DNA from: Gemmataceae bacterium
GTDB lineage: Bacteria > Planctomycetota > Planctomycetia > Gemmatales > Gemmataceae
Direction of reading: 5' to 3'
Assembly (NCBI GenBank): GCA_022842245.1
Contig: JALHPZ010000011.1
Location: 62,001-126,000 of the forward strand
DNA length: 64,000 bases
Positions 33,641-42,334 of the stretch are shown piece by piece; the first letter of the stretch is position 1; each line of letters begins with the position of its first letter. The notes below the pieces were generated by a model. It saw only the letters and a program-made list of their open reading frames with translations, searched no databases and had not been told where the DNA came from. The position numbers and the translations under genes are program-made.

Positions 33641-35526
33641 GGCCTCAGTGGGGCGAGATCGTCGATCCAGCCGGCGAGGCTGGGTTCCACCCAACTCAAG
33701 ACGAGTACGCTCGGGAACAGGCCGAGTGCGATCGCGAGCAATACGAACGGTACGAGCACGGCGAACTCCCGCGGCGAGACATCCGGGTAAGTCCTCGTCG
33801 ATTCGTTGACCCCGAGGTAGGCGCGCTGCCAGGCCCAGAGCAGGTAGGCGGCCGTCAGCACGGTCGCCAGGATCGCGGCGAGCGAGAGGGCCGGTGCGAA
33901 GGCCCAGGCGGCCATCATCACCTTGAATTCGCCGACGAAGCCGCAGAGGCCGGGCAGGCCCATCGAGGCGAAGAAGAGGATCGCGCTCAGGCCGGTGTGG
34001 ACCGGCATGGATTCGGTGAGTCCGCCGAGGCGATCGAGGTCGCGGTGGTGGGCGCGGTCGTAGACGACGCCGACGACGAAGAAGAGCGCCGACGCCGAGA
34101 TGCCATGCGCGAGCATCTGGTAGACGGCGCCGTTCACGCCGAGTTCCCAGTACTGCGAATTCGCGGCGGAGCCCCAGCAGGCGAGGCCGAGGATGACGTA
34201 GCCCATGTGGCTGACGGAGGAATAGGCGAGCAGTTTCTTGAAGTCGGTCTGCCCCATGGCGACGAAGGCGCCGTAGACGATGCCAATGACGCCGACGAGG
34301 CCGATCCACCAGGCGAGTTCGGCGGCGGCCCAGGGGGCGAGCGGAAACGCGATGCGGATGAGGCCGTAGCCGCCGAGCTTGAGCAGCACGCCGGCGAGGA
34401 TCATGCTCACGGGCGTGGGCGCCTCGACGTGCGCGTCCGGCAGCCACGAGTGCAGCGGCACGATTGGCACCTTCACCGCGAAGCCGACGAACAGGAGCGC
34501 GAAGAGCAGGTACTGGAAGTTCCGGTTGCAGACGATCGAGCCTTTGAGTCGGGCGAGCGCCGCGTCGCGATCGACGCCCGGCGCGAACAGTTCCATCGGC
34601 GCGTTCGGCAGCGGACGCGTCGGTTCCACGCCGGGATTCCGCACCGCGAGTCGATCCTCCTGCCCCGAGAGCACGAGCATGGCCGCCCGGCCGACCTTCG
34701 AGAGCGTCGCGATGTCGAAGGTGTTGACGGTCACGAGGCCGCGCGCCGTCTCCCACTCCAGCGAACGGTTTCGCCGCATCAGTTCGCGCGCCTGCTTGTC
34801 GACGACGCCCTGATCGACGAAGTCGCGGGCGTCCACGGTGTAGAGCGCGATCATGGCGGCGAGCAGGCCGACGCTGCCGGCGAGGGTGTAGAGCACGAAC
34901 TTGATGGCGGCGTACTTCCGCCGGCCGCCGCCCCACAGGCCGACGAGGAAGTACATCGGCAGCAGCATCACTTCGTAGAAGACGTAGAAGAGGAACAGGT
35001 CGAGGCTGAGGAACGCGCCGATCACGCCCGATTCGAGCGTGAGGAAAAGCACGAGGTAACCCTTCAACCGGTCGTCTATCTTCCAACTGGCGGCGACGGC
35101 GAGCAGGGTGACGAGCGCCGTGAGGATGACCATCAGCAGGTTCAGGCCGTCGACGCCGAGCGCGTAGTTCACGCCGAACTGCGAGATCCACGGCCGTACG
35201 ACGACGAGGTCGATGCTGGAGAACGGCCCCGGCACCGGCCGGGCCGAATTCGCCTGCTGGCGTTCGACGCGGGCGTCGAGCCGGCTGTCGGGGTGGTACA
35301 TCGATTCGACGGAACGGTCGGAACGGAATTCGAGGACGCGGTGGTAGTAGTCGACCCACAGGCAGAGCGCGCACGCCAGCGTAGCGGCACAGCCGAAGAG
35401 CGCGATCCAGCGTAGCAATTCCTTGAACTTGCCGGGGACAACCAGCAGGAGCGCGGCCACGGCGAGCGGCAGGAATACCTGCGCCGTCAGCCAGATCATG
35501 TCCACTTCGCGCGCGTTCGGGTCCAT
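33637..35526 (-). CDS. nuoM: NADH-quinone oxidoreductase subunit M (second copy, minus-strand set)
   Basis: An antiporter-like membrane subunit that pumps protons in complex I. It has GVDGLNLLMVILT, the TM5 glutamate in YVFYEVMLLPMYFLVG (E185), HSWLPDAHVEAPTPVS with downstream LLKLGGYGLIR lysine, and FKKLLAYSSVSHMGYV. At 629 residues it is longer than typical NuoM (about 500) because of an extra hydrophilic stretch at about 231-335, between the helices following the Glu helix and VKVPIVPLHSWLP, and a long external segment near residue 65-105. It is last in the set nuoH-J-K-orf-L-M. It shares the general form but is clearly divergent from the plus-strand NuoM. No nuoN follows. Confidence 0.92.
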   Translation of the reverse strand: MDPNAREVDMIWLTAQVFLPLAVAALLLVVPGKFKELLRWIALFGCAATLACALCLWVDYYHRVLEFRSDRSVESMYHPDSRLDARVERQQANSARPVPGPFSSIDLVVVRPWISQFGVNYALGVDGLNLLMVILTALVTLLAVAASWKIDDRLKGYLVLFLTLESGVIGAFLSLDLFLFYVFYEVMLLPMYFLVGLWGGGRRKYAAIKFVLYTLAGSVGLLAAMIALYTVDARDFVDQGVVDKQARELMRRNRSLEWETARGLVTVNTFDIATLSKVGRAAMLVLSGQEDRLAVRNPGVEPTRPLPNAPMELFAPGVDRDAALARLKGSIVCNRNFQYLLFALLFVGFAVKVPIVPLHSWLPDAHVEAPTPVSMILAGVLLKLGGYGLIRIAFPLAPWAAAELAWWIGLVGVIGIVYGAFVAMGQTDFKKLLAYSSVSHMGYVILGLACWGSAANSQYWELGVNGAVYQMLAHGISASALFFVVGVVYDRAHHRDLDRLGGLTESMPVHTGLSAILFFASMGLPGLCGFVGEFKVMMAAWAFAPALSLAAILATVLTAAYLLWAWQRAYLGVNESTRTYPDVSPREFAVLVPFVLLAIALGLFPSVLVLSWVEPSLAGWIDDLAPLRP

Positions 35527-35542
35527 CCGGTCTGCATCCTGC

Positions 35543-37621
35543 TTAACGGGTGAATCGGAACAGAATCCCCAACCCGACGGCGAGCGTCAACCCCAAGGCG
35601 AGAACGTACTCGCGCAGGCGGCCGGTTTGCAGACGTCGCACCAGCCCGCCGGCGGCGACGGTCGCGTCGGCGATCGAGTTCAAGGCCCCATCGAGGGAGC
35701 GGATCTGGAAGGCCTCAGGTTCGTTCCGCTTGTCGGCGAGGGCCGACACACGGGCGAGGCGCACGGTCGGGTTCGCCAGCACGCGGTCGTAGAGTTCATC
35801 GAAGTAGAACTTCTTCTCGAAGAGCCGGGCGAAGTACACGGGCAGGCCGGGCGTGAGGAGCGTGCCAGCCCGATGGCGTGAGAGGGCGAGGCCGAAGCCG
35901 AGGGCCGCGGCGCCGAGCGCGAACCACGTCGTCATCAGGTGCAGCTCGTGGGCCTTGTGGTGGATCGCTTCGTAGCGCGTGCCGACGATCGCCGGTTGGG
36001 CTTCATGGAGTTGATGGCCGAGAATGCTCGCTTCCACGTTCCAGACCGGCCAGCCCCACGCGACGCCGACGCTGAAGACGGCGAGCACGAGCAGGGGCAG
36101 CGTCATCACCGCCGGAGATTCGTGGGCATGGTCGAACGCGTGCCGGTCCCGCGGCTCGCCGGCGAAGGCGAGGAACCAGAGACGGAACATGTAGTAGCTC
36201 GTCAGCCCGGCCGTCAGGAACGGCAGGGCGAGCAGCAGCGGCCGGGCGACCCCATCGTGCGCGGCGTTTCCGACGACGTGCGAGAGGATCATCTCCTTGC
36301 TGTACCAGCCGGAGAACAGCGGCATGCCGGCGATGGCGAGGACGCCGACGAGCATCGTGTACGCCGTCACCGGCATCTTCTTTCGCAGGCCGCCCATCTT
36401 CGCGAGGTCCTGCTCGTGGTGCAGACCGTGGATGACGGACCCAGCCGCGAGGAACAGGAGGGCTTTGAAGAAGGCGTGCGTGAGCAGGTGCAGGAGGCCC
36501 GCGGTCCAGGCGCCGAGGCCGAGCGCGAGCATCATGAAGCCGAGCTGCGAACACGTGGAATAGGCGAGGACGCGTTTGATGTCGGTCTGCACGACGGCGA
36601 CGAGGGCGGAGAGGATCATCGTGATCGCGCCGACGTAGGCGACGACGAGCAGCACGTCGGGCGTGAAGAGCGGGAAGCAACGGCCGGCGAGGTAGACGCC
36701 GGCGGCGACCATCGTCGCGGCGTGGATGAGCGCCGAGACGGGCGTCGGGCCTTCCATCGCGTCCGGCAGCCAGGTGTGCAGCGGCACCTGCGCCGACTTC
36801 CCCGCGCAGCCGCACAGAATGCCGAGGCCGAGCAGCCAGAGCACTTCACTCGGCAAGGTCGGAGCCTTGGCGAAGAGGACGTCGAGGTTGAAACTGCCGA
36901 CGTGCGTCCAGGCGAGGGCGAGGGCGATGAGAAACCCGGCGTCGCCGACACGGTTGACGATGAACGCCTTGTTCGCGGCCGTGCTGGCGGACTTCCGTTC
37001 CGTGTAGAAGCCGATGAGGAAGAACGACGCGACGCCGACGAGTTCCCAGCCCACGAAGATCTGGAAGAGATTGTCCGCGATGAGGATGTTCAGCATCGCG
37101 AACGCGAAGAGCGAGAGGTAGAGATAGAAGCGGCCGAAGCGGCCGTGGCGATGGACATGGGCATGATGGTCTTCGACTTTGGCGTTCCGTTCGTCCTTCA
37201 TGTAGCCGAGGGCGAAGGTGAAGATGAGCGTGCCGACAACGGTGACCATCGTCACCATGAGCGCGGACAGGTGGTCGATGCGATAACCGAGGTCGATGGA
37301 GCGGGCGGTGCGAGTGTCGGCTTTCCATCCGCCGATCGAGAGCCATTCGACGCGCTCGCCCCAGCGCGCGGCCATCGTCTTGGGTTGATCGTGGAACGCG
37401 GCGGTGTCCTGCAGGAACCACGACAAGCCGACAATCGAACAACCCGCCGCGAGGGCGAGGACGGCGCAGGCGAGATAACCGGGCAGCGCGGAGGGCTTGG
37501 CGTTCGGGGCGAAGCGGCGGCGGACGGTGCCGGCGAGCAGCAGCACGAAGAACGCCGCCAGCGGCAACAGCGTCGCCGCGAGGAAGAGCCGGCCGGGCAC
37601 GTCGCGCAGGAATTCGGGCAT
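35543..37621 (-). CDS. nuoL: NADH-quinone oxidoreductase subunit L (second copy, minus-strand set)
   Basis: A 692-residue distal antiporter-like subunit. It shows YRIDHLSALMVTMVT, the TM5 glutamate in IFVGWELVGVASFFLIGF, SAQVPLHTWLPDAMEGPTPV (broken: HTWLPDAMEGPTPVSALIH), the DIKRVLAYSTCSQLGFM segment, and a C-terminal extension corresponding to the lateral helix HL and terminal membrane helix (FEKKFYFDELYDRVLANP then VLALGLTLAVGLGIL). A His-rich loop (DHHAHVHRHGRFG, about 155-167) is unusual. It lies 16 bp upstream of nuoM and 8 bp downstream of the small L7/L12-like gene. Confidence 0.93.
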   Translation of the reverse strand: MPEFLRDVPGRLFLAATLLPLAAFFVLLLAGTVRRRFAPNAKPSALPGYLACAVLALAAGCSIVGLSWFLQDTAAFHDQPKTMAARWGERVEWLSIGGWKADTRTARSIDLGYRIDHLSALMVTMVTVVGTLIFTFALGYMKDERNAKVEDHHAHVHRHGRFGRFYLYLSLFAFAMLNILIADNLFQIFVGWELVGVASFFLIGFYTERKSASTAANKAFIVNRVGDAGFLIALALAWTHVGSFNLDVLFAKAPTLPSEVLWLLGLGILCGCAGKSAQVPLHTWLPDAMEGPTPVSALIHAATMVAAGVYLAGRCFPLFTPDVLLVVAYVGAITMILSALVAVVQTDIKRVLAYSTCSQLGFMMLALGLGAWTAGLLHLLTHAFFKALLFLAAGSVIHGLHHEQDLAKMGGLRKKMPVTAYTMLVGVLAIAGMPLFSGWYSKEMILSHVVGNAAHDGVARPLLLALPFLTAGLTSYYMFRLWFLAFAGEPRDRHAFDHAHESPAVMTLPLLVLAVFSVGVAWGWPVWNVEASILGHQLHEAQPAIVGTRYEAIHHKAHELHLMTTWFALGAAALGFGLALSRHRAGTLLTPGLPVYFARLFEKKFYFDELYDRVLANPTVRLARVSALADKRNEPEAFQIRSLDGALNSIADATVAAGGLVRRLQTGRLREYVLALGLTLAVGLGILFRFTR

Positions 37622-37629
37622 CAGTACGC

Positions 37630-37920
37630 TCAGGATTTCAAACTGCGGATGTATTGCTCGACGGCCGCCTTGGCCTCGGCCAGCCCGGCACCGGTTTCCT
37701 CACGGAAAACTTTGATCGCTTCGATCTTATTCGATGGATCGCTCGCGAGTTCCTTCACCCGGTCCGACAGAACTCCGGGCGAGAGGACATCGACCCCGAG
37801 TTGGCGGGCGATCCGCCCGACCGCGCGTTCGAGGTGGACGACGTGCGAATAGATCTTGACGACGAAGAGTACGGTCAGGACTCCGAAGAAGCAGATTACG
37901 CCGATGATGGGCCCTTCCAT
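37630..37920 (-). CDS. membrane-anchored small protein with ribosomal L7/L12 C-domain-like segment
   Basis: The 96-residue product has one N-terminal membrane helix (GPIIGVICFFGVLTVLFVV), an amphipathic linker, and a C-terminal segment NKIEAIKVFREETGAGLAEA followed by KAAVEQYI, which closely follows the L7/L12 C-terminal pattern (KxxVIKxVRExTGLGLKEAK). In ribosomes this domain recruits translation factors; stand-alone, membrane-tethered versions exist in several phyla with unknown roles. The ATG at 37920, with GGGGGT six bases before it, is preferred to one at 37950 that overlaps nuoK. It sits between nuoK and nuoL with gaps of 4 and 8 bp, so it is cotranscribed with the second complex I membrane arm. 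Confidence 0.75.
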   Translation of the reverse strand: MEGPIIGVICFFGVLTVLFVVKIYSHVVHLERAVGRIARQLGVDVLSPGVLSDRVKELASDPSNKIEAIKVFREETGAGLAEAKAAVEQYIRSLKS

Positions 37921-37924
37921 CGCG

Positions 37925-38233
37925 TCACCCCCGGAGTTGGTTGGCTTCATCCACGTCGACGGTGTTCCGGTTGTTGTAGAAGTTCAGGATGATCGCGAGC
38001 GCTACCGCCGCTTCGGCGGCGGCCAGCACGATCACCATCACGGCGAAGACCTGCCCGTCCATCTGGAAGCCCGGCACGTACCGGGCGAAGGCGACGAAGT
38101 TGATGTTCGCCGCGTTCAGCACCAGCTCTACTCCCATGAGGATGCCGATGGCGTTGCGCTTCGTCGCGATGCAGAGCACGCCGCAGGCGAAGAGGAACGC
38201 CGAGAGGATGAGGATGTACGAGAGGGGAATCAT
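37925..38233 (-). CDS. nuoK: NADH-quinone oxidoreductase subunit K (second copy, minus-strand set)
   Basis: A 102-residue, three-helix subunit of the usual NuoK length. Both conserved membrane glutamates are present: E36 in LMGVELVLNAANINF and E74 in VIVLAAAEAAVALAI. These form part of the central hydrophilic axis for proton transfer. Start ATG at 38233 shares one base with the nuoJ stop (TGATG). Upstream in-frame codons belong to the nuoJ region and are ignored. Confidence 0.95.
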   Translation of the reverse strand: MIPLSYILILSAFLFACGVLCIATKRNAIGILMGVELVLNAANINFVAFARYVPGFQMDGQVFAVMVIVLAAAEAAVALAIILNFYNNRNTVDVDEANQLRG

Positions 38234-38781
38234 CAGGGAGTTCCCCCGTTTCGCCGCGAGGCGGAGTCTTCGGAGCCGAGAGCGGCGCGCTTGCGAGTGC
38301 GAGCGAGGTACGCCGCACCGACCAGCACCACCAATAAATGCACCGAGACGATTTCGAACGGCAACAAATGCGAAGTCAGGAACGCCACTCCGAGCGGCCC
38401 GGCACCCGGCGGCAACGGTGCATCTGTCGTCGGGCGTTGGCCGAGCGCGAGCGAGACCTGCGCGAGCGCCGCAAAGATCGCCAGCGCCACGAAGCCGCCG
38501 AACAGCCATTCCAGCCGGCGGACCCGGAGCGTCTGAAATGGGCCGCCGGAGGTCAGCATGCCGCCGAAGACGAGCAGCACCAGTGTGCCGCCGACGTAAA
38601 CGATGAGCTGCGCCGCCCCCAGGAACTCCGCGCCGATGAGGAAGTACAGGAAAGCCACGCCGATGAGCGTGAAGAGCAGGAACACGGCCGAGCGGACGAT
38701 CGTGTGCGCCACGACGACGCCGATCGCCGAGGCGGCGATCACGGACGCGAGGACGACGAAGAGGGCGAGGTCGAGCGTCAT
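38233..38781 (-). CDS. nuoJ: NADH-quinone oxidoreductase subunit J (second copy, minus-strand set)
   Basis: A 182-residue subunit with five membrane helices and the normal NuoJ layout: ALFVVLASVIAASAIGVVV, then RSAVFLLFTLIGVAFLYFLI, the conserved TM3 segment AAQLIVYVGGTLVLLVFGGM with the usual YVG, and a last helix SHLLPFEIVSVHLLVVLVGA. The tail is charged (RTRKRAALGSEDSASRRN). It contrasts with the much enlarged plus-strand NuoJ. Start at 38781 overlaps the nuoH stop as ATGA. Confidence 0.93.
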   Translation of the reverse strand: MTLDLALFVVLASVIAASAIGVVVAHTIVRSAVFLLFTLIGVAFLYFLIGAEFLGAAQLIVYVGGTLVLLVFGGMLTSGGPFQTLRVRRLEWLFGGFVALAIFAALAQVSLALGQRPTTDAPLPPGAGPLGVAFLTSHLLPFEIVSVHLLVVLVGAAYLARTRKRAALGSEDSASRRNGGTP

Positions 38782-39956
38782 GGCTTGGCGAACGCTCCCG
38801 AATGTTGCGGAGTCGGGCGCGTCTTCGCGGCGGCGACGAGCGTGATGGCCGCGAAGGCGAGCGAACCGAACGCCAACACGTACTTCGTCCCTTCGGCCAC
38901 CGCCGACGGTACGTAAAGCTGCCAGACGCAGACGCCCACGAGCAGCCCGCAGCTGATCGGCACGAAGTATTCCAGGCACGTCGACATCACCTGATCGATG
39001 CGCAGCCGCGGCAGGCTCCATCGCATCCACATCATCACGACGACCAGCGCCGAGCCTTTGAGGATGAAGACGCCGACGTCGACGAGGTTGCCGAGGATCG
39101 CGCCGAACGCGGTCGCCGGCTCGAAGGGCAAAAGGCCCGAATGCCAGCCGCCCAGGAACAGGATCGACGCCAGCGCGCTCATCGCGAACATGCTTGCGTA
39201 CTCGGCGAGGAAGAAGTACGACCAGCGCATGCCGCTGTATTCCGTCAGGAACCCGGCCACCAGTTCGCTCTCGGCTTCCGCGAGGTCGAACGGGGCGCGC
39301 TTGCAGCTCGCCGTCGCCACGATGAAGAACACGAAGAACGCGACAAAGGTAAACGGGTCGTGGAACACGTACCAGTTCCAGAAGAACCCTTCCTGCTGCG
39401 TCGCGATCGTGTTCAGGTTGAGCGTGCCCGCGATGCAGACCGGCACGAGCACGCAGAGCGAGCGCGGGATCTCGTAGCTCACCACCTGCGCCGCCTCGCG
39501 CACACCGCCGAAGAGCGACCACTTGTTCGCGGACGAATACCCGGCGAGCAGCACGCCGAAGACCTCGCTGCTCAGAACGGCGAGGACGAAGAACGCACCG
39601 ACATTGAGCGGCTGCGCGACCACCCCCTGTGCGAAGGGAAGCGCGATGAACCCGGTGAAGGCGGCGCAGAAAGCCACGAACGGCGCGATGCGGAAGAGGA
39701 ACTTGTCGGACCCCGCGGGGACGAAGTCTTCCTTCGTGACGAGCTTGATGCCGTCGGCGAGCGATTGCAGCAGACCGAACTTGCCGACGCGCGTGGGGCC
39801 GAGGCGATCCTGGATGCGGCCGGAGACCTTGCGCTCGCCCCAGATGAAGAGGAACGCGGCGGCACCGATGAACGCGAAGACCACGAGCGCGGCGACGCCG
39901 GCCGCGACCACGATCGCGACCGCGTGGGGGAGGTACTGATCGAGCGTGGAGAGCAT
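38778..39956 (-). CDS. nuoH: NADH-quinone oxidoreductase subunit H (second copy, minus-strand set)
   Basis: A 392-residue quinone-site membrane subunit. It has IWGERKVSGRIQDRLGPTRV, GLLQSLADGIKLVTKED, the loop VVSYEIPRSLCVLVPV, KRAPFDLAEAESELVAGF and LTEYSGM, all in the standard order and carrying the acidic residues of the E-channel. It therefore looks capable of docking a NuoB/D-type peripheral arm. First gene of the minus-strand complex I set; an upstream gene for a secreted TIM-barrel protein ends 11 bp before it. It differs throughout from the plus-strand NuoH. Confidence 0.95.
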   Translation of the reverse strand: MLSTLDQYLPHAVAIVVAAGVAALVVFAFIGAAAFLFIWGERKVSGRIQDRLGPTRVGKFGLLQSLADGIKLVTKEDFVPAGSDKFLFRIAPFVAFCAAFTGFIALPFAQGVVAQPLNVGAFFVLAVLSSEVFGVLLAGYSSANKWSLFGGVREAAQVVSYEIPRSLCVLVPVCIAGTLNLNTIATQQEGFFWNWYVFHDPFTFVAFFVFFIVATASCKRAPFDLAEAESELVAGFLTEYSGMRWSYFFLAEYASMFAMSALASILFLGGWHSGLLPFEPATAFGAILGNLVDVGVFILKGSALVVVMMWMRWSLPRLRIDQVMSTCLEYFVPISCGLLVGVCVWQLYVPSAVAEGTKYVLAFGSLAFAAITLVAAAKTRPTPQHSGAFAKP

Positions 39957-39967
39957 CGGGGTTCGTT

Positions 39968-40864
39968 CTATGGCTTCGGGACGGTGCGCGGGGTGGGTTT
40001 CGGGCCGGGGGCCTTCCCTTCGAGTTGCGGCGCGAGCCAGTCCAACCCGTCGAGGTTGTCGCGCAGCCGTTCCTCCACATCGTCTTGCGTGTGGCCGATG
40101 ATGCCAATCGGACCGCCATAGCCGCTCGATCGAATGATCTTCAAGAGCCGCAGGTCCTCGCTTCCCTGGCCGAGCGGCAGAATCTTCTTCCCGACCTTGT
40201 CACCGTCCTTCACCATGCCGTTCAGGTTCAGGGCGTAGAGGTGCGGTTTCATCTTCGCCAGCAAGGATTCGAAACGATCGAGGTGGTCGTGGCCGTGGTG
40301 CAGGTTGTAGACGATGCCGACGTTCTTGAGCTTGAGGGCGTCGATGATCGCGATCTGATTCTCCGGCTCGCCGAACCAGCCGCCGTGGTTGTACAGGCCG
40401 ACGGAGCAGCCGATCTTGCCGGCCGCCTCGGCGATCGGCCGGATCGCGTCGGCGTGCTGCTTCACGCGCTTCGCCTGTTCTTCCGGCGTCGCCGTCACGG
40501 AACCGCCGTTCATCGTCACCCACAACTGCGTTTGGATCTTGTGCTGCTCCAGTTTCTCCAGGAAGAACTTCGCGTTCTTGTCGAGCGAGGCCGGGAACCA
40601 GACGGCGTCCAGCGTGATCCCTTCCTTCTTGATGGCGGCCAACTCACGCTCGAACGTCGGCAAGTGGGCATCCCGCCAGTCGTAGGCGTAGTGGACGAAG
40701 CCGAGCTTCTTCAGCACGGCCGCACGCTCCTCCGGGCCGCGGTTCTTGCCGTCGAACGGGACGACGCACCAGGCCATGAGGTTCTCGCGGACGAAGACGT
40801 TTTTCGGCTCGGCTGCGATGAGAGGGGAAGCGAACAGCACGAGGGAGAGTACGGCGAGACGCAT
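39968..40864 (-). CDS. secreted sugar-phosphate isomerase/epimerase-like TIM-barrel protein
   Basis: A 298-residue protein with a Sec signal (MRLAVLSLVLFASPLIAAEP). Residues about 45-275 follow the xylose isomerase-like AP-endonuclease 2 fold: YAYDWRDAHLP, IQTQLWVTMNGGSV, GCSVGLYNHGGWFGEP, VGIVYNLHHGHDHLDRF and HLYALNLNGM, with His and Asp/Glu residues positioned like metal ligands. Such exported barrels are numerous in planctomycetes and presumably act on sugars. It has GGAGA before its ATG and is 11 bp upstream of nuoH, so it probably leads that transcript, although no functional link to complex I is evident. Confidence 0.75.
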   Translation of the reverse strand: MRLAVLSLVLFASPLIAAEPKNVFVRENLMAWCVVPFDGKNRGPEERAAVLKKLGFVHYAYDWRDAHLPTFERELAAIKKEGITLDAVWFPASLDKNAKFFLEKLEQHKIQTQLWVTMNGGSVTATPEEQAKRVKQHADAIRPIAEAAGKIGCSVGLYNHGGWFGEPENQIAIIDALKLKNVGIVYNLHHGHDHLDRFESLLAKMKPHLYALNLNGMVKDGDKVGKKILPLGQGSEDLRLLKIIRSSGYGGPIGIIGHTQDDVEERLRDNLDGLDWLAPQLEGKAPGPKPTPRTVPKP

Positions 40865-40929
40865 GGGATCTCCGGTCGGACTTGCGGAAAGGGTATGATT
40901 GCCGATTGGCGAAGAAAGGCCAGACGAAA

Positions 40930-41037
40930 TTCACCGCGGAGGACGCGGATGACGTGGAGAGAAAAACCGAGGAGGGTTCCATTCCGAGAAAAATCCATGT
41001 CTTCCTTCTCTGCGATCACTGCGTCCTCTGCGATGAA
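40930..41037. repeat. long imperfect inverted repeat (TTCACCGCGGAGGACGCGGA type)
   Basis: The left arm (40930-40963) and right arm (41006-41037) are imperfect reverse complements of roughly 33 bases, the right arm reading back as TTCATCGCAGAGGACGCAGT. The arms enclose about 40 bases of AT-richer sequence. It lies in the divergent promoter region between the two complex I gene sets. Arms built of short A/G-rich words separated by three or four bases resemble the elements at 42208 and 42841, so the three appear to be one family. Confidence 0.75.
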
Positions 41038-41079
41038 CACGGTTTTCCTTGACCTTCCGCCCGGTGCGCCTACCATGAC

Positions 41080-41110
41080 GGGGATTCCCCGCGCATGTGA
41101 AAGTTTTCAC
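41080..41110. promoter_or_regulatory. two adjacent short palindromes upstream of nuoA
   Basis: CGGGGATTCCCCG at 41080-41092 and GTGAAAGTTTTCAC at 41097-41110 are perfect inverted repeats placed 39-69 bp before the nuoA ATG. Position and size suit transcription-factor sites controlling the 14-gene complex I operon. No regulator can be named from the sequence, and chance palindromes of this size are possible. Confidence 0.35.
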
Positions 41111-41148
41111 AAAGTCGCGACCCGCTCACTCCGGGGAGACATTCGCGC

Positions 41149-41604
41149 ATGTCCGTGCCCTCCCCCGTCCTCACGCCGGCCGGCCTCGAGCCCGCGTTCG
41201 ATCTCGCCGCCTACTACCCGCTGCTGATCTACGTCGGCGTCATCGCCGGACTCGCCGCCGCCATGCTCGCGGCCACGCACATCGGCTACTTCCTGCCGTT
41301 CATCAAGCCCCAGCGGCCGACCCGCGTCAAGCAGATGCCTTACGAGTCCGGCATGGACCCGATCGGCTCCGCCCGCATGCAGTTCGACGTGCGATTCTAC
41401 CTGATTGCGATCCTCTTCCTCGTCTTCGACGTGGAACTACTCTTCCTCTACCCGTGGGGCGTGATCGCCTACTCCGGCGGCGGCGACCCATACTGGAAGT
41501 CCGTGTTCGGCACGATCGTGTTCATCGAAATCCTCGTCTTCCTGGCCACGCTCGCCATCGCCTACGTCTATGCATGGAAGAAAGGGGTCTTCCAATGGCG
41601 TTGA
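41149..41604 (+). CDS. nuoA: NADH-quinone oxidoreductase subunit A
   Basis: A 151-residue three-helix subunit with the conserved loop [20 protein letters not shown] (Glu and Asp of the quinone-site loop) and the acidic second helix [20 protein letters not shown]. The N-terminus is longer than in E. coli NuoA. It begins the complete plus-strand set and overlaps nuoB by ten bases. No nuoA accompanies the minus-strand set. Confidence 0.95.
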   Translation: MSVPSPVLTPAGLEPAFDLAAYYPLLIYVGVIAGLAAAMLAATHIGYFLPFIKPQRPTRVKQMPYESGMDPIGSARMQFDVRFYLIAILFLVFDVELLFLYPWGVIAYSGGGDPYWKSVFGTIVFIEILVFLATLAIAYVYAWKKGVFQWR

Positions 41605-42200
41605 AACTCGACGACAACGTTTTCGTCAGCAAGCTGGACGCGCTGGCATCCTGGGTGCGCAAGCACAGCCTCTGGCCGATGCCCTTCGCGACGGCCTGTT
41701 GCGGCATCGAACTCATGGCCACCGCCAGCTCCCGCTACGATATCGCCCGGTTCGGCAGCGAGGCGATGCGATTCAGCCCCCGCCAGTGCGACGTGATGAT
41801 CGTGGCCGGGCGCGTGGTGATGAAGATGGTCCCGGTGATGCAGCGGATCTGGCTGCAAATGCCGGAGCCGAAGTGGTGCATCAGCATGGGTGCTTGCGCG
41901 AGCAGCGGCGGAGTCTTCGACACCTACGCCGTCGTGCAGGGGATCGACCGGTTCGTGCCGGTGGACGTGTATGTTCCCGGCTGCCCCCCGCGGCCGGAGC
42001 AATTGATCCGCGCCGTGCTGGATTTGCAAGAGAAAGTGCAGGCGACAGGCACCCTCAACGCCCGCGAGTTCGCGAAGCGGACGGAATTCGAAGGTCCGAA
42101 CCCGTTGATCAAGGACCTGCCGCCCGAATCGCTGGTAACGACGCCGGGGAATTACCTGACCGGCACCCGCGTCCGGCATTTACCGATGGTGGGGAAGTAA
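41595..42200 (+). CDS. nuoB: NADH-quinone oxidoreductase subunit B
   Basis: A 201-residue peripheral-arm subunit that binds the terminal [4Fe-4S] cluster N2 next to quinone. All four ligands are present with normal spacing: adjacent C35-C36 in [12 protein letters not shown]101 in [10 protein letters not shown] and C130 in VPGCPPRPE. The C-terminal tail after residue 150 is slightly extended. ATG at 41595 overlaps nuoA. A long inverted repeat follows the stop. Confidence 0.95.
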   Translation: MALKLDDNVFVSKLDALASWVRKHSLWPMPFATACCGIELMATASSRYDIARFGSEAMRFSPRQCDVMIVAGRVVMKMVPVMQRIWLQMPEPKWCISMGACASSGGVFDTYAVVQGIDRFVPVDVYVPGCPPRPEQLIRAVLDLQEKVQATGTLNAREFAKRTEFEGPNPLIKDLPPESLVTTPGNYLTGTRVRHLPMVGK

Positions 42201-42207
42201 AGAGGGA

Positions 42208-42324
42208 TTTCACCACAAAGGACACGAAGTACACAAAGTTTAGAGGGATGCAACCAAGAGCTATCTTTCAATCAATGAATTGAAATTGATTACTTTGTGC
42301 TCTTTGTGTCCTTTGTGGTGAAAA
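42208..42324. repeat. long inverted repeat (TTTCACCACAAAGGACACGA type) between nuoB and nuoC
   Basis: Arms at 42208-42239 and 42292-42324 match as reverse complements over about 32 bases with few mismatches (right arm read back: TTTTCACCACAAAGGACACA). The loop of about 52 bases is AT-rich. If transcribed, this forms a long hairpin between the nuoB stop and the nuoC start in the middle of the operon, which may affect transcript stability or read-through. Confidence 0.85.
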
Positions 42325-42334
42325 GGATTTACCG

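Noticed and set aside
33571..39000. Long plus-strand open frames opposite the minus-strand nuo genes
   Set aside because: They mirror NuoM, NuoL and NuoH coding sequence, are charged low-complexity translations, and lack ribosome sites.
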